From: Chitinophaga caseinilytica
GTDB taxonomy: Bacteria; Bacteroidota; Bacteroidia; Chitinophagales; Chitinophagaceae
Assembly: GCF_038396765.1 (NCBI RefSeq)
Contig: NZ_CP150096.1
Coordinates: 4,199,001 to 4,263,000, forward strand
Length of the DNA: 64,000 nucleotides
Direction of reading: 5' to 3'
Part shown: positions 6,680 to 15,622 of the stretch, piece after piece
How positions within the stretch are numbered: position 1 is the first letter of the stretch
Layout: every line of letters begins with the position of its first letter
Position numbers and translations under genes: made by a program
The notes under the pieces: model-generated
Database searches by the model: none
The model's input: only the letters and a program-made list of their open reading frames with translations
Told to the model about the DNA's origin: nothing

Positions 6680-7768
6680 ATGGATATATCGGAGATCAAG
6701 CAATCACTCACGCTCGCCCAGGTGCTTACGCACTACGGGCTTAAACCGGACAAGCATGCCCGGCTGCACTGCCCGTTCCATGATGACAAGACGCCGAGCC
6801 TGCAGGTGTACTACAAAACGCAGTCGTGCTATTGCTTCTCATCGAACTGCAAAACCCACGGCAAGGCGCTGGATGTGATCGACTTTGTGATGCACAAGGA
6901 AGGTTTTTCTAAAAGCGAAGCTATCCGTTACTGCCGGGAGCTGATCGGCGGCGCAGTGGCGGCCGCCCCGCTGACCGCCCAGCCGCGCGCGTCCATCCTG
7001 GAAAGAATGTTCACCTACTTTAAGAATGCGGTGCATAACAGTAAACCTGCGCAGGATTACATCCGCAGCCGCGGGCTGGACGTGACGCAGATAGAGGTGG
7101 GTTACAACAGCGGCCAGTTCCACCACGGCCGCCGTAAGGATGACGAGCTGCTGGCGGCTTGCGAGTCCGCCGGGCTGCTGATGGCGTGGGGGACGAACAC
7201 GCGGGAAGGAGGGCAGGCCTATAAAGTGTTCGGCCGTGGCTGCGTGGTGTTCGCGCTGCGCGGCAAGGCCGGAGACATCAAAGGGCTGTACTTCCGATCG
7301 ATCACCAACGACAGCGACCAGCGACATTTTTATTTAAAAGACCGCGCCGGCCTTTATCCATGCTACCCGCAGCCGGACACCCGTCGGCTGATCCTGACGG
7401 AATCCATCATCGACGCGGCCGTATTACTCCAACAGGAAACCATCCGCAAGGAATACACGGTGCTGGCTTGTTACGGTACCAACGGGTTTACGGCAGAGCA
7501 CCGGGAGGCGGTAGTCAGCTTGAGCAACCTGTCTGAAATCATCTTTGCCTTCGACGGCGATGCGGCGGGCAAAGCGGCTACCGAAAAGTACGCGCTACAA
7601 CTGCGCGACCAGTTGCCGGGTGTTGCGCTATCGGTGGTGGCGCTGCCCGACGGTGAAGACCTGGCGAGCCTTGCGGCCGGCCATGATCCGGCGGTGCTGG
7701 AGCACCTGGTTGCCGAGCGACAATCCTTTTTTCTTCAACTGGAAATCCTCCTGAGCCTGCTACTGTAA
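6680..7768 (+). CDS. CHC2 zinc-finger / Toprim primase (probably frame-split from the helicase)
   Basis: DnaG-like primase of a mobile element, expected to make RNA primers for element replication. Residues 28-65 carry the CHC2 zinc ligands Cys31, His34, Cys52 and Cys57. The Toprim domain lies at about 235-330, with the Glu of LILTES and the Asp-x-Asp of FAFDGDAAG. The last 14 residues (after 7732) are unlike the rest. In the -1 frame, translation continues from the T6 run at 7727-7732 through a Pro-rich linker into the helicase at 7855 without a stop. The 362-aa product is probably the N-terminal half of a primase-helicase. Confidence 0.85.
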   Translation: MDISEIKQSLTLAQVLTHYGLKPDKHARLHCPFHDDKTPSLQVYYKTQSCYCFSSNCKTHGKALDVIDFVMHKEGFSKSEAIRYCRELIGGAVAAAPLTAQPRASILERMFTYFKNAVHNSKPAQDYIRSRGLDVTQIEVGYNSGQFHHGRRKDDELLAACESAGLLMAWGTNTREGGQAYKVFGRGCVVFALRGKAGDIKGLYFRSITNDSDQRHFYLKDRAGLYPCYPQPDTRRLILTESIIDAAVLLQQETIRKEYTVLACYGTNGFTAEHREAVVSLSNLSEIIFAFDGDAAGKAATEKYALQLRDQLPGVALSVVALPDGEDLASLAAGHDPAVLEHLVAERQSFFLQLEILLSLLL

Positions 7769-7854
7769 AAGAAGCCAACCCCGTATACGCTCCTCCCATC
7801 CCTTTACCTGTCCCGTCGCATCCGGCTGCCGGCGTACTGGACAGCCGCGATGAT

Positions 7855-9414
7855 ATGCGGCTGCGGTACACGGCGGCCACGGCGGTGTACACGGTGCAGG
7901 GCGGCATCCCCAAAACCGGAGATAGCTTAAAAGTGACGCTGGCCATCGAGCATAAGGGCAGCGGGCAAAAGCGGCGGCACAAGGTGGACCTGTACGAGGA
8001 CAAGCAGGTAGAGCGGCTGGCGCGGGAAGTGAGCGCGCCGCTGGGGCTGGAAGCCGGCACCATCGCCGACGAGCTGCGCAGCCTGGCCGATGCGCTGGAC
8101 GCTTACCGCGACGAGCAGGTAAAAGCAGCGGCGCCACAGGTGGCCAGCTACCCACTGACGGCCGCGGAACGCAGTGCAGCCTTATCGTTCCTGCAGGCGC
8201 CGGATCTACTGCCTCGGTTAAACAATCTTTTGGGCAACACCGGCATCATCGGTGAAGAAAACCCCCGTTTATTCCTGCTGCTGATTGCGCTGAGCCACAA
8301 GATGGCGCACCCCTTGCATGCGCTGATACAGGGCTCGAGCGGCAGCGGCAAGACGCGGCTGCTGCGGCAGATCAGCGACTGCATGCCGCCGGAATCCGTC
8401 ACGCGCCTCACGCGGGTCAGTGATAAAGTTTTATACAACTACCCGGAAACCTACTTTGTCAACCGGCTGCTGTGCCTGGAAGATATCGACGGGCTCAGTG
8501 AAGAAGCGGAGTTCGCGCTGCGCGAGCTGCAAAGCAACGGGGAGTTGAACAGTGCGACGAGCATCAAGCTCGACGATGGCCGCATCACCAGCGGCCAGAA
8601 AACGGTGCGCGGCCCCATCGGTAGCCTTGCCTGCACGACGCGCGGGGAGATCTATGAAGACAACATGAGTCGGGTGTTTTTGGTAGCGGTGGATGAGAGC
8701 GCGGAGCAGACGGCAAAGATCCTGGCCTACCAGAACCGGGTAGCGGCGGGCATTGCGAGCCAGGGGGAGGAGGAGCGGGCGAAGGCACAGGTGCGCAACC
8801 TGGTGCGGGCGCTGGAGCCGCTGGGGGTGGTTAACCCCTTTGCCGGCAAACTGCGTCTACCCCAGCAGGCGCACAAGCTGCGGCGGCTCAACGACCTGTT
8901 TTTGAGCTTTGTGAAAATGGTGGCGCTGGTGCATCAGTACCAGCGGGAGCGCGACCGGGAAGGGCGCGTGGTGGCGGTGGTAAGCGACCTTGCAGCGGCG
9001 GTGGATATCATGTTCGATAGCATTGTGCTAAAGGTGGACGAGCTGGACGGGAGCCTGCGGCAGTTTTACGAGCAGCTGAAATCCTACCTGCAAAAGCAGC
9101 ATGGCAAAGACAGTGAGCGTGCGGTCTTTACGTTACGTGAAATCCGCCATGCGCTGGGCGTGAGCAAAACACAACTGTTCCGGTACGTGAACGACCTTGT
9201 GCGGCTGGAATACGTTCGGATCACCGGCGGTCATGTGAACCGTGGTTTTACCTACCAGGTGTGCTGGTGGGATCATTACACGGGGATGCGCGAGCGGGTG
9301 CGCGCGGAGTTGCTTGCGCAGCTGGATGTACTTGGTGATGAGGGTGCTGGCGTTCCAGGGCTGGAACACCAATGGAACGCCAGTGGAACGCTGGAATCCG
9401 CCACAGTACTGTGA
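7855..9414 (+). CDS. AAA+ helicase-like ATPase (C-terminal half of split primase-helicase)
   Basis: A 519-aa protein (from this ATG) with Walker A GSSGSGKT at about residues 160-167 and Walker B LLCLEDIDG at about 204. A C-terminal winged-helix-like segment (about 420-480) contains TLREIRHALGVSKTQLFRY. Expected to unwind or load at the element origin with the primase. The frame is open back to at least 7723, without a plausible start or ribosome site before 7855, so it may be expressed by slippage at T6, or one T may be missing. Its 3' end overlaps a cluster of TGGAACGCCAG repeats. The recombinases follow 155 nt later. Confidence 0.8.
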   Translation: MRLRYTAATAVYTVQGGIPKTGDSLKVTLAIEHKGSGQKRRHKVDLYEDKQVERLAREVSAPLGLEAGTIADELRSLADALDAYRDEQVKAAAPQVASYPLTAAERSAALSFLQAPDLLPRLNNLLGNTGIIGEENPRLFLLLIALSHKMAHPLHALIQGSSGSGKTRLLRQISDCMPPESVTRLTRVSDKVLYNYPETYFVNRLLCLEDIDGLSEEAEFALRELQSNGELNSATSIKLDDGRITSGQKTVRGPIGSLACTTRGEIYEDNMSRVFLVAVDESAEQTAKILAYQNRVAAGIASQGEEERAKAQVRNLVRALEPLGVVNPFAGKLRLPQQAHKLRRLNDLFLSFVKMVALVHQYQRERDREGRVVAVVSDLAAAVDIMFDSIVLKVDELDGSLRQFYEQLKSYLQKQHGKDSERAVFTLREIRHALGVSKTQLFRYVNDLVRLEYVRITGGHVNRGFTYQVCWWDHYTGMRERVRAELLAQLDVLGDEGAGVPGLEHQWNASGTLESATVL

Positions 9415-9439
9415 AATATGGCTGGCGTTCCAGCGTTCC
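9347..9439. repeat. Iteron-like cluster of TGGAACGCCAG half-sites
   Basis: At least four copies of TGGAACGC(C/T)(A/G)G in both orientations, with degenerate extra half-sites: 9347-9358 (reverse), 9373-9383, 9384-9395 and 9422-9433 (reverse, followed by CGTTCC to 9439). They straddle the helicase stop codon. Clustered half-sites next to a primase-helicase suggest a replication origin or recombinase binding region. Confidence 0.7.
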
Positions 9440-9463
9440 GGGAAATGCTCAAGGCCCTGTTTT

Positions 9464-9495
9464 AAAACGCCATAGCTATAGAAAAACGCCATAGC
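9464..9495. repeat. Two 13-bp direct repeats AAAACGCCATAGC
   Basis: Exact repeats at 9464-9476 and 9483-9495, 19 bp apart (about two helical turns), between the helicase and recombinase A. Candidate operator or recombinase accessory site upstream of the recombinase operon. Confidence 0.7.
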
Positions 9496-9519
9496 GCTAT
9501 CTAATAAGTTTGTTACCCG

Positions 9520-9541
9520 GAGGTAAAAAACCTCTTTTCTT
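9520..9541 (+). terminator. Weak terminator or leader hairpin before recombinase A
   Basis: Stem GAGGT/ACCTC with an A5 loop followed by TTTTCTT. It would separate the primase-helicase transcript from the recombinase operon starting at 9570. Confidence 0.45.
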
Positions 9542-9569
9542 CTTCAACTGATTTTAAACTAAAAAATTT

Positions 9570-10424
9570 ATGGAACAGCTACAAACCGGAACCCTCGCGG
9601 GTTTTAGGGACTACCTGTGCGCGGTGGGCTATAGCGGCGGGAGTGTGCAAACGCTGTGGAGCTGTACGCGCGCATTTTTTGACTACCGGGGTAAAGCACC
9701 TGCAAGCACTACGCCGGCGGACATCCTGGCTTTTTACGAGCACCTGCAGGTATGCCCGCTGCGGCGTGGAGAAGGGGTGTTGAGCGGCAAGATGGTGGAC
9801 CATTACCTGTACAGCCTGCGGGTGTTTTTTGACTGGCAGCAGGCGGTGGGCCTGGTGCTGGCGCATCCCATGAGTGGGTTGCAACTGCGGCGGCTGGGTG
9901 GTGGCCAGCGGCTCCCGCTATCGGTGGCGGAGATTACCGCGCTGTTCGATGTTGCCCACCATGAGCGGGAGCAGGCAGCGCTGCACCTGCTCTATAGCTG
10001 CGGCCTGCGGCGCAGCGAGGCGGTGCTACTGGGGCCCGGTGACGTGTGGCCGGAGCGTGGTGTGCTGTATGTGCGCCGTGGCAAGGGCGCCCGCCGGCGG
10101 GTGGTGCCGCTGGCGAGCCGCGCGGCGGCAAGCCTGGGAACTTACCTGCGCTGGCTGGCGGTGCTGTTGCCGGGTGGTTCACCGCGGCTGCTGGTCGGTA
10201 GCCGTGCCCAGGCAATGACGGGCGACCGCCTTTGCGAGCTGGTAAAGGAGTTGGGTGAGCGCGCGGAACTGGAAACGGTGGTAACGCCGCACCGGCTGCG
10301 CCACTCCATCGCCACGCACCTGCTGGCGCGGGGCATGTCGCTGGAACAGGTGCGGGATTTTTTAGGTCACCGCCATGCGGATACCACGCAGCTCTACGCA
10401 CACCCGCAAAACCCTGGCTTATGA
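9570..10424 (+). CDS. Tyrosine recombinase A, complete, copy B
   Basis: Complete 284-aa integrase-family recombinase, identical over the shared part to the truncated gene at 1-793. All catalytic residues are present (Arg147, Lys172, His241, Arg244, His267, Tyr276). The ATG at 9570 is preceded by an AT-rich leader that follows the two AAAACGCCATAGC repeats and a small hairpin, so this looks like the promoter end of the recombinase-radC operon. The 4-nt overlap with recombinase B indicates coupled translation. It probably mediates integration or excision of the element. Confidence 0.95.
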   Translation: MEQLQTGTLAGFRDYLCAVGYSGGSVQTLWSCTRAFFDYRGKAPASTTPADILAFYEHLQVCPLRRGEGVLSGKMVDHYLYSLRVFFDWQQAVGLVLAHPMSGLQLRRLGGGQRLPLSVAEITALFDVAHHEREQAALHLLYSCGLRRSEAVLLGPGDVWPERGVLYVRRGKGARRRVVPLASRAAASLGTYLRWLAVLLPGGSPRLLVGSRAQAMTGDRLCELVKELGERAELETVVTPHRLRHSIATHLLARGMSLEQVRDFLGHRHADTTQLYAHPQNPGL

Positions 10425-11272
10425 CGCTGGACGCCTACCTGCAATCGCGTTACGCCGCCTCCACGGCCGAGGCCTACGGGCGTGAGATCGCCGCTTACCT
10501 GTTTGGGTATCGCGGTGCTGACGGTGCTGGTTATGGGGATGTGGTGCAATGGCTGGGCGTAGTGCGCAGCCGCTACGGCAACGCGTCTACGCTCAACGGG
10601 ATGTTATGCGCGGTGAAGGCGTATTACGGCTGGCTGGTGGCCACTGGCGTGCGTGCGGACAATCCTGCCAAAAGGATCCGTTTGCGGGACGTGCGCAGCC
10701 GGGACATCCAGTTGCAGGACCTGCTGGCGCCTGCGGAGCTGGAAGCGTTGCTGCCGGCAAATGGTAAAAAGGGGCGTTATACGGCGCTGGCTTACCGCGA
10801 CCGGGTGTTGGTGAGTCTTTTGATCTATCAGGCCTTAAAACCGGCAGAAATCGCCACACTCCGCATAACGGATATCGACCTGGAGAGCGGGACGGTGTTT
10901 ACTGCCGGCACGGTATCAACTCACGCGCGGCGGCTTCCCTTGCAGGCGGCACAGGTGCTTTTGCTTTACGCCTACCTCCGGGAAATCCGCCCGCGGTTGG
11001 GCAAAGGCGCTGCCAGCGACCGGTTGCTGCTGGGGCTGCGGGGCAAGCCGATGGCGGCGGCAGATATCGTCAAGCACGTGTTGCGGCACTACCCGGTGAG
11101 CGCGCAGCGGATCCGCCAGAGCGTCATTGCCAACAAGCTGAAAGCCGGTGAGGGACTGGCTGCGGTGCAGGTGTTTGCGGGACACAAGTACCCGTCGAGC
11201 ACGGAGCGTTACCGGCAGAGCTGTGATGGTGAGCTGGCCGCGGCTGTAGCAGCCTATCATCCGATGGGATAG
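10421..11272 (+). CDS. Tyrosine recombinase B, degenerate partner, copy B
   Basis: Identical 283-aa product to 790-1641. Lys140 and Gln229 stand where catalytic Arg and His are expected, with Arg232, His255 and Tyr264 retained. It overlaps recombinase A by 4 nt. That the degenerate residues are the same in both copies fits either a recent duplication or selection for a non-catalytic partner, and the sequence alone cannot separate these. Confidence 0.88.
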   Translation: MTLDAYLQSRYAASTAEAYGREIAAYLFGYRGADGAGYGDVVQWLGVVRSRYGNASTLNGMLCAVKAYYGWLVATGVRADNPAKRIRLRDVRSRDIQLQDLLAPAELEALLPANGKKGRYTALAYRDRVLVSLLIYQALKPAEIATLRITDIDLESGTVFTAGTVSTHARRLPLQAAQVLLLYAYLREIRPRLGKGAASDRLLLGLRGKPMAAADIVKHVLRHYPVSAQRIRQSVIANKLKAGEGLAAVQVFAGHKYPSSTERYRQSCDGELAAAVAAYHPMG

Positions 11273-11336
11273 AGAATGAACAGAATGAACGGGGGCGTTG
11301 CCCTATTGTATTGTTAACTTCAAATCGAACCCTAAA

Positions 11337-11966
11337 ATGGAAATCAAGTTGAGTAAGCTGAAAAAGACAAAAATCGAGGCACGGCAGGACGTGCACGAGA
11401 TTATGCAGCTGTTGCTGCGGCGGGAACAGAAGGTTGACCGCAACCGGGAGCACCTGTGGGTGCTGGGACTGTCGGCAGACAATACGATCCTTTTGATCGA
11501 GCTGGTGAGCATGGGCTCGGTGACGCGCACGATTGCCGAGCCGATGGAGATCTACAGCCTGGCGCTGCAAAAGCGCAGCGTGAAAATTATCCTGGTACAC
11601 AATCATCCGAGCGGCTTGCTGAAGCCTTCCGCTGCTGATAAGGACATGACGGACCGGATGATCCAGTGCGGCCGGCTGCTGCATGTTCCGGTGGAGGACC
11701 ATTACATTATCAGCGAAAAGGGATATTACAGCTTTGCGCAGGACGGCCTGCTGGCGGAGCTGGAACGGAGCGAAAAATACCTGCTGGATTATGAGCTGGA
11801 AGCCCGGGCGCGGGATCAGGGCAAGGAGATCGGCGTCAAGGCTGGTGCGCGAGAACAGGCAAAGCAGATAGCCCGGCAGATGAAGGCAAAAGGCTATACG
11901 GTTAATGAGATCATGGAACTTACGGGATTAGGCAAGGCAGCTGTCCAGCGGTTGAAAGTGAAGTAA
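11337..11966 (+). CDS. radC: RadC-family JAMM protein with HTH-like tail, copy B
   Basis: Identical to the copy at 1706-2335 (209 aa). JAMM residues Glu55, His88, His90 and Asp101 are intact. Start chosen at 11337 by comparison with the diverged RadC at 17528. It lies about 64 nt after recombinase B and 9 nt before the tmRNA/tRNA scar, so the order recombinase A, recombinase B, RadC, att-like scar is the same in both copies. Confidence 0.92.
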   Translation: MEIKLSKLKKTKIEARQDVHEIMQLLLRREQKVDRNREHLWVLGLSADNTILLIELVSMGSVTRTIAEPMEIYSLALQKRSVKIILVHNHPSGLLKPSAADKDMTDRMIQCGRLLHVPVEDHYIISEKGYYSFAQDGLLAELERSEKYLLDYELEARARDQGKEIGVKAGAREQAKQIARQMKAKGYTVNEIMELTGLGKAAVQRLKVK

Positions 11967-11974
11967 AGGCCCCG

Positions 11975-12031
11975 TGGAGCTGGCGGGAATCGAACCCGCG
12001 TCCAAAAATTAGGATTCGAACCTGCGACCGC
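11975..12031 (-). other. tmRNA/tRNA 3'-end scar, copy B
   Basis: Same minus-strand T-arm and acceptor fragment of tmRNA, joined to a tRNA 3'-half remnant, as at 2344-2400. No full tmRNA or matching tRNA gene is present in the window. Confidence 0.75.
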
Positions 12032-12188
12032 CTTAAAACCTGATTTTTTTATAGGAAAGCCAAGCCAGTGCAAGGCTTGCGGTCGCCCATATGGCGTCAG
12101 AGAGTAGGTTAATGAAGATGTCGTTGATCGCCTCCATGATCGTGAAATTACTGAAATCTCCTGTCCGGGCAAAATGCGGGCGTCACAT

Positions 12189-12257
12189 CACCAGGCGGTA
12201 AACAGGCGCGCATGGTGCTCCCGGCAACGGAGTGGCCAGCCTGTTTACCGCCTGGTG
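12189..12257. repeat. 19-bp perfect inverted repeat, copy B
   Basis: Same hairpin as 2558-2626: arms 12189-12207 and 12239-12257. Confidence 0.85.
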
Positions 12258-12798
12258 GTGCGCCAAGACGATCCTGCTGCCGGGCTTTGTACTGCCGTCG
12301 CCGTTCGCGGCAGGTCATGCACTGCAGTTTGTCCAGGTTCCACCGCTATCCGCTTCCATCCACTCGCTCCCGCCACCTTCACCGCCATGCCTTGGCGGCC
12401 ACGGGGGCGGGAGCGCGGCACGCGCGTAGCCACCGTAGGGCGGCAAGGCGGGCAGGTGGCGGACAAAGTGGGCGGCGTAGGGCTGCGACCGAAGGAAGCA
12501 GACCGGGAGCAGCCCGAGCGCAGGCAAAAGGGAAGGGCGGTTCGGGGATTACTGGCAGGGAGGGGCTGGCCCTTGCCTTTTGCCGGAGTGAGACAGCTTT
12601 ACCTGCGTAAGTGCTGAGGGGCGTTATGCGTCAGCGGGGAATGTTGAACGTACTTCTGACAAGTTAGCACCCCAAGCATATGCTGCAATCCAATGCATGG
12701 AAAACGAGTTGTAACAGATGTGACAGGATTACAGTGCTTCCTGCATTGGCATGGAATATGCAAACATTGCGTGTTGCAAAAAAAGCAACACATGAAAT

Positions 12799-12996
12799 AT
12801 GTATAAAGATTATAAAGTCTACCAGGACTATAACTTGGAGATTCTGATAAGCAATGTCAATACCGCGCTGGATGAGGGTTGGGTTCCTGTAGGGGGCATA
12901 TCGACAACACAAGCACTACTGAATGAGAATTACGAATCTGATGCGAAGGGAAAACCGATGATGTTGTATACTCAAGCCGTTGCAAGGCCTCTGTAG
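12799..12996 (+). CDS. DUF1737 domain protein, copy B
   Basis: Identical 65-aa product to 3168-3365. It is enclosed by the inverted-repeat arms and followed by its own terminator at 13101-13137. Function unknown. Confidence 0.7.
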   Translation: MYKDYKVYQDYNLEILISNVNTALDEGWVPVGGISTTQALLNENYESDAKGKPMMLYTQAVARPL

Positions 12997-13100
12997 TAGA
13001 AGAGAGTAGTTTGGTATGATAATACTTTTTAGTTTTGAATAAGTGAAGTTGAAACTGTGAAAATACTGATATCCAGAGATTAGATTTAATTCAAACGATA

Positions 13101-13137
13101 GCGCCTTTAAGAGCACCCGCTTTTAAAGGCGCTTTTT
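13101..13137 (+). terminator. Rho-independent terminator after the DUF1737 gene, copy B
   Basis: Same stem GCGCCTTTA/TAAAGGCGC and T5 tail as in copy A. Confidence 0.85.
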
Positions 13138-13213
13138 ATGTTCATCATCATTGGATGGATGCCAACTCCTCGTCTACTGATTAAGAGTCAGCTGCGCCTT
13201 TGCCCTGGGAAAT

Positions 13214-13225
13214 CCCCCCCCCCCC
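13214..13225. repeat. Poly-C tract (C12), copy B
   Basis: Twelve C against fourteen in copy A. This is the only indel found between the two copies. Confidence 0.8.
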
Positions 13226-13558
13226 ACACCCCGTTTACTTACACTGTTCCCTACTTACTAAAAAGGAAACGCGGTCTCACTGCGGGTAAAAGGCAGGGCT
13301 TGCCCTTTAGCAGCGAGCCCTTGTGCAGCCCTTCCTTTTACCCTTCGTTCGGGCAGCTCCCGGTCTTTGCGCGAAGCGCGCAAATCCCTCCTCTGCCCAT
13401 TTAGTCCGCCACCTGCCGGCGGCGGCGCCCGGCCGGTAGCTCCGTGCTCGCTAAAGCTCACACTCCCGCTCCCGTGTTCGCCGCCGCATGGCGGTGGGTG
13501 GCGGTAAGCGGTCAGGCATCAACTCACTCTTTTTTTACTACTTAAAATTTTACTGAAG

Positions 13559-13774
13559 ATGGAACTGTTATGGTTTATGAATCCCTCCCTGGGAGCGGAT
13601 TACGGTACGTTTTATTGTGTGGTGTGCGGGGATGCGTTCTATTACTCGCCGCGCCTGACGTGTCATTGCAACCGTTGTGCTATGCGGGAGCTGGCGGCGC
13701 TGGAGCGTTCGGAGGCGGATGCGGGGCAGCGGGCAACGTATAGGCGGGCATACGCGATGCTGGAGGAACTGTAG
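13559..13774 (+). CDS. Small zinc-ribbon-like protein, copy B
   Basis: Identical 71-aa product to 3930-4145, with the CVVC and CHCNRC cysteine pairs. Unknown function. Confidence 0.6.
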   Translation: MELLWFMNPSLGADYGTFYCVVCGDAFYYSPRLTCHCNRCAMRELAALERSEADAGQRATYRRAYAMLEEL

Positions 13775-13845
13775 TCAGCGGTAGTGCATGGCCTGCCGCG
13801 AACGGCGGCATCAGTTCATCGCCCGGCGGTGGGATGGTCTTGGCG

Positions 13846-13921
13846 CATCATGGGTAAAGCAGGCGGCCGGCGCTGCCGGTGCCAGGCGCTCCGTAACCGG
13901 CCACCTGCTTTACCCATGATG
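13846..13921. repeat. 25-bp inverted repeat, copy B
   Basis: Arms 13846-13870 and 13897-13921, same as 4217-4292. Confidence 0.8.
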
Positions 13922-13942
13922 ATGTAGTTTTTTTTCAATTGA

Positions 13943-14260
13943 CTAAAGAACAATATTGTGATTGCTGCAATAGTCTTCAATCGTAGAGAATGGAAGAACG
14001 CTATCGTCGTGCGTTGGGGTAACGACATATATCCTTAAAGGTGTGCCTGCAGGCAGTGCTTTTAAAGCAGCAAGAGTGGCTTGTTTATTAGATAATACAT
14101 CGTGAATGGAGTGGTCGAAGGGGTTAGATGGTGCGATGTCGTTAGCTCTTCTCATAAATGTCTCGAAGAGGCGCTGGTCTTGAGGTCCGATAAAGCTGTA
14201 ATCTCCTTTTTTGAGGTGGTGTTGCAAGTTGTCGGCTTGATCTTGTAATTGTTGTAGCAT
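13943..14260 (-). CDS. Hypothetical protein (105 aa), copy B
   Basis: Identical to the product of 4314-4631. It faces the second Rhs core junction. No family recognised. Confidence 0.6.
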   Translation of the reverse strand: MLQQLQDQADNLQHHLKKGDYSFIGPQDQRLFETFMRRANDIAPSNPFDHSIHDVLSNKQATLAALKALPAGTPLRIYVVTPTHDDSVLPFSTIEDYCSNHNIVL

Positions 14261-14475
14261 ATGATTGTTTTAGTTCAACGAATTTACACACTTGAAAGGA
14301 AATCAAATATGACGATGAATCATTATCTTTAACGGTAGTTCTTTGAGGTAAATATATCTCCTTGGTGCCGCGGTGCTGATGGGAAAAAGTTGTGAGCCAT
14401 TGAAGGTATGGGTTTAATGGGAAGGAGAATGATAATGAGGTAAAGGGTGTTGAAGGAAGCCAGCAGGATTATGGG

Positions 14476-15372
14476 ATGAGGATTTATGATCCGAGGATTG
14501 CGAAGTTCTTGAGTGTGGATCCTTATACTAAAAGTTTTGCTTGGTTTTCGCCTTACCAATTTGCAGGAAATACCCCAGTTGCGGCAATAGACTTAGATGG
14601 AGGGGAGCAAAAAATTATGATTCATTGGACAAATGTGAACGGAGAGATCACTAAAACAAAAATTATAAAATCTGATTTTAGCAGAGTTAATGAATTGTAT
14701 AATTCGTTAAAAAACGGATTGAATACAAGTACAACATATGATCTAGAGGGAACTAAATTTAATGCTAATAATGCTGCTTTTTCATTGGGGTTTGAGGCAT
14801 ATAAAAAAGGTTCTCCGCATCCTCGTGGCTGGTTTGGAGGAGTTACAAGGCCTAATGGTGGAGAATTAGTCTTCACAATAAAGACAGACCTTGCTAATAA
14901 ACAGAGTGTGGATATAAAGTTTTATGATATTCCTCTTAATAAGACGGAAGTAATAGCGGATGCCTTACGTGGAGTATCCTCAATTGCAACTTTTACTGGA
15001 GATCGAATTGAAGAGTTTGGGTACGTAGTTTCATTATTTCCAGGTGCCCAAGAAATCGGGTTGCCTTTAATTGGAATAGGGAAAACAATATCAGCTGCAG
15101 GAGATGGTGTGGATATTGGGGCTGATTTATTGGAAGGGAAGACCAAAAATGCAATGATAAAGGCTGGCGCTGCCGGCCTTGGAGCGGCTGCAGGACCTTT
15201 AGCTAACAAAATACCTTTTAAGAATCAATTGTCGAATGAAGTTATAGATACTTATTTGGGAAGAGGTTTAGGAGCTATTAAAGATGGTGTAATTGATAAT
15301 AATCACCCGGATGTAGAGGAGTCTAATACATTGAATATAAAAATAGAAACGAAGGAGAACAAAAAGGAGTAA
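14476..15372 (+). CDS. Orphan Rhs C-terminus 2: Rhs core end plus unrecognised toxin tip
   Basis: As with cassette 1, the frame opens after a TGA just before YGFNGKENDNEVK (about 14403), and the first ATG is at 14476. Residues 1-42 are the core end (MRIYDPRIAKFLSVDP, then FAGNTPVAAIDLDGGE). The following 256 residues include a glycine/alanine-rich pre-toxin helix region (about 190-245, KTISAAGDGVDIGADLLEG), common in bacteroidal Rhs proteins. I do not recognise a catalytic domain. The partner encoded 4 nt later is a membrane protein, which suggests a tip acting at the membrane. It lacks the Rhs shell, so it is a silent or displaced tip unless fused by recombination. Confidence 0.7.
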   Translation: MRIYDPRIAKFLSVDPYTKSFAWFSPYQFAGNTPVAAIDLDGGEQKIMIHWTNVNGEITKTKIIKSDFSRVNELYNSLKNGLNTSTTYDLEGTKFNANNAAFSLGFEAYKKGSPHPRGWFGGVTRPNGGELVFTIKTDLANKQSVDIKFYDIPLNKTEVIADALRGVSSIATFTGDRIEEFGYVVSLFPGAQEIGLPLIGIGKTISAAGDGVDIGADLLEGKTKNAMIKAGAAGLGAAAGPLANKIPFKNQLSNEVIDTYLGRGLGAIKDGVIDNNHPDVEESNTLNIKIETKENKKE

Positions 15373-15376
15373 AATT

Positions 15377-15544
15377 ATGAATAATATTATTATTGGTATA
15401 CTTATCGTAATAGTTGGAGGTTATTTTATTTATTGGGGGATAACCTATCAAGCCAAGGTGAATTCTATTAATAGTATAAAACCTCGACTGATTATTGCTG
15501 GATTAATTGGGCTCATGGTTGGTTTGTATTTAATATTTAAATAA
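15377..15544 (+). CDS. Small two-helix membrane protein, putative immunity protein for Rhs tip 2
   Basis: A 55-aa protein made almost entirely of two hydrophobic helices (about residues 4-24 and 37-54) joined by a short polar loop with Lys and Gln. It has an unusually good ribosome site for this phylum (AGGAG, 8 nt before ATG), and the ATG comes 4 nt after the toxin stop. Position and size fit an inner-membrane immunity protein against a membrane-active toxin. The function is inferred from position only. Confidence 0.6.
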   Translation: MNNIIIGILIVIVGGYFIYWGITYQAKVNSINSIKPRLIIAGLIGLMVGLYLIFK

Positions 15545-15577
15545 CATTTTATGAAAAAATGCGATAAAACTAAGTAT

Positions 15578-15607
15578 TGTAAAACACCCAATTTAAGGTG
15601 CTTTTTA
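15578..15607 (+). terminator. Weak or decayed terminator after cassette 2
   Basis: Imperfect stem around CACC/GGTG followed by CTTTTTATT. It occupies the place of the strong bidirectional terminator after cassette 1. Confidence 0.4.
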
Positions 15608-15622
15608 TTTGTTGTGTCTTAC

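Larger units (their letters stand above)
12381..13494. repeat. Long imperfect inverted repeat enclosing the DUF1737 gene, copy B
   Basis: Same structure as 2750-3865. Arms are about 12381-12606 and 13264-13494. Confidence 0.8.
9632..14417 (+). repeat. Direct repeat unit, copy B
   Basis: Second copy of the segment at 1-4788, offset 9631 up to the poly-C tract and 9629 after it. The segment shared with copy A must extend left of 9632, because copy A is cut by the window start. The right end is at the Rhs core codons (YGFNGKENDNEVK), after which the sequence becomes cassette 2. The near-perfect identity implies recent duplication or ongoing gene conversion. Confidence 0.95.
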
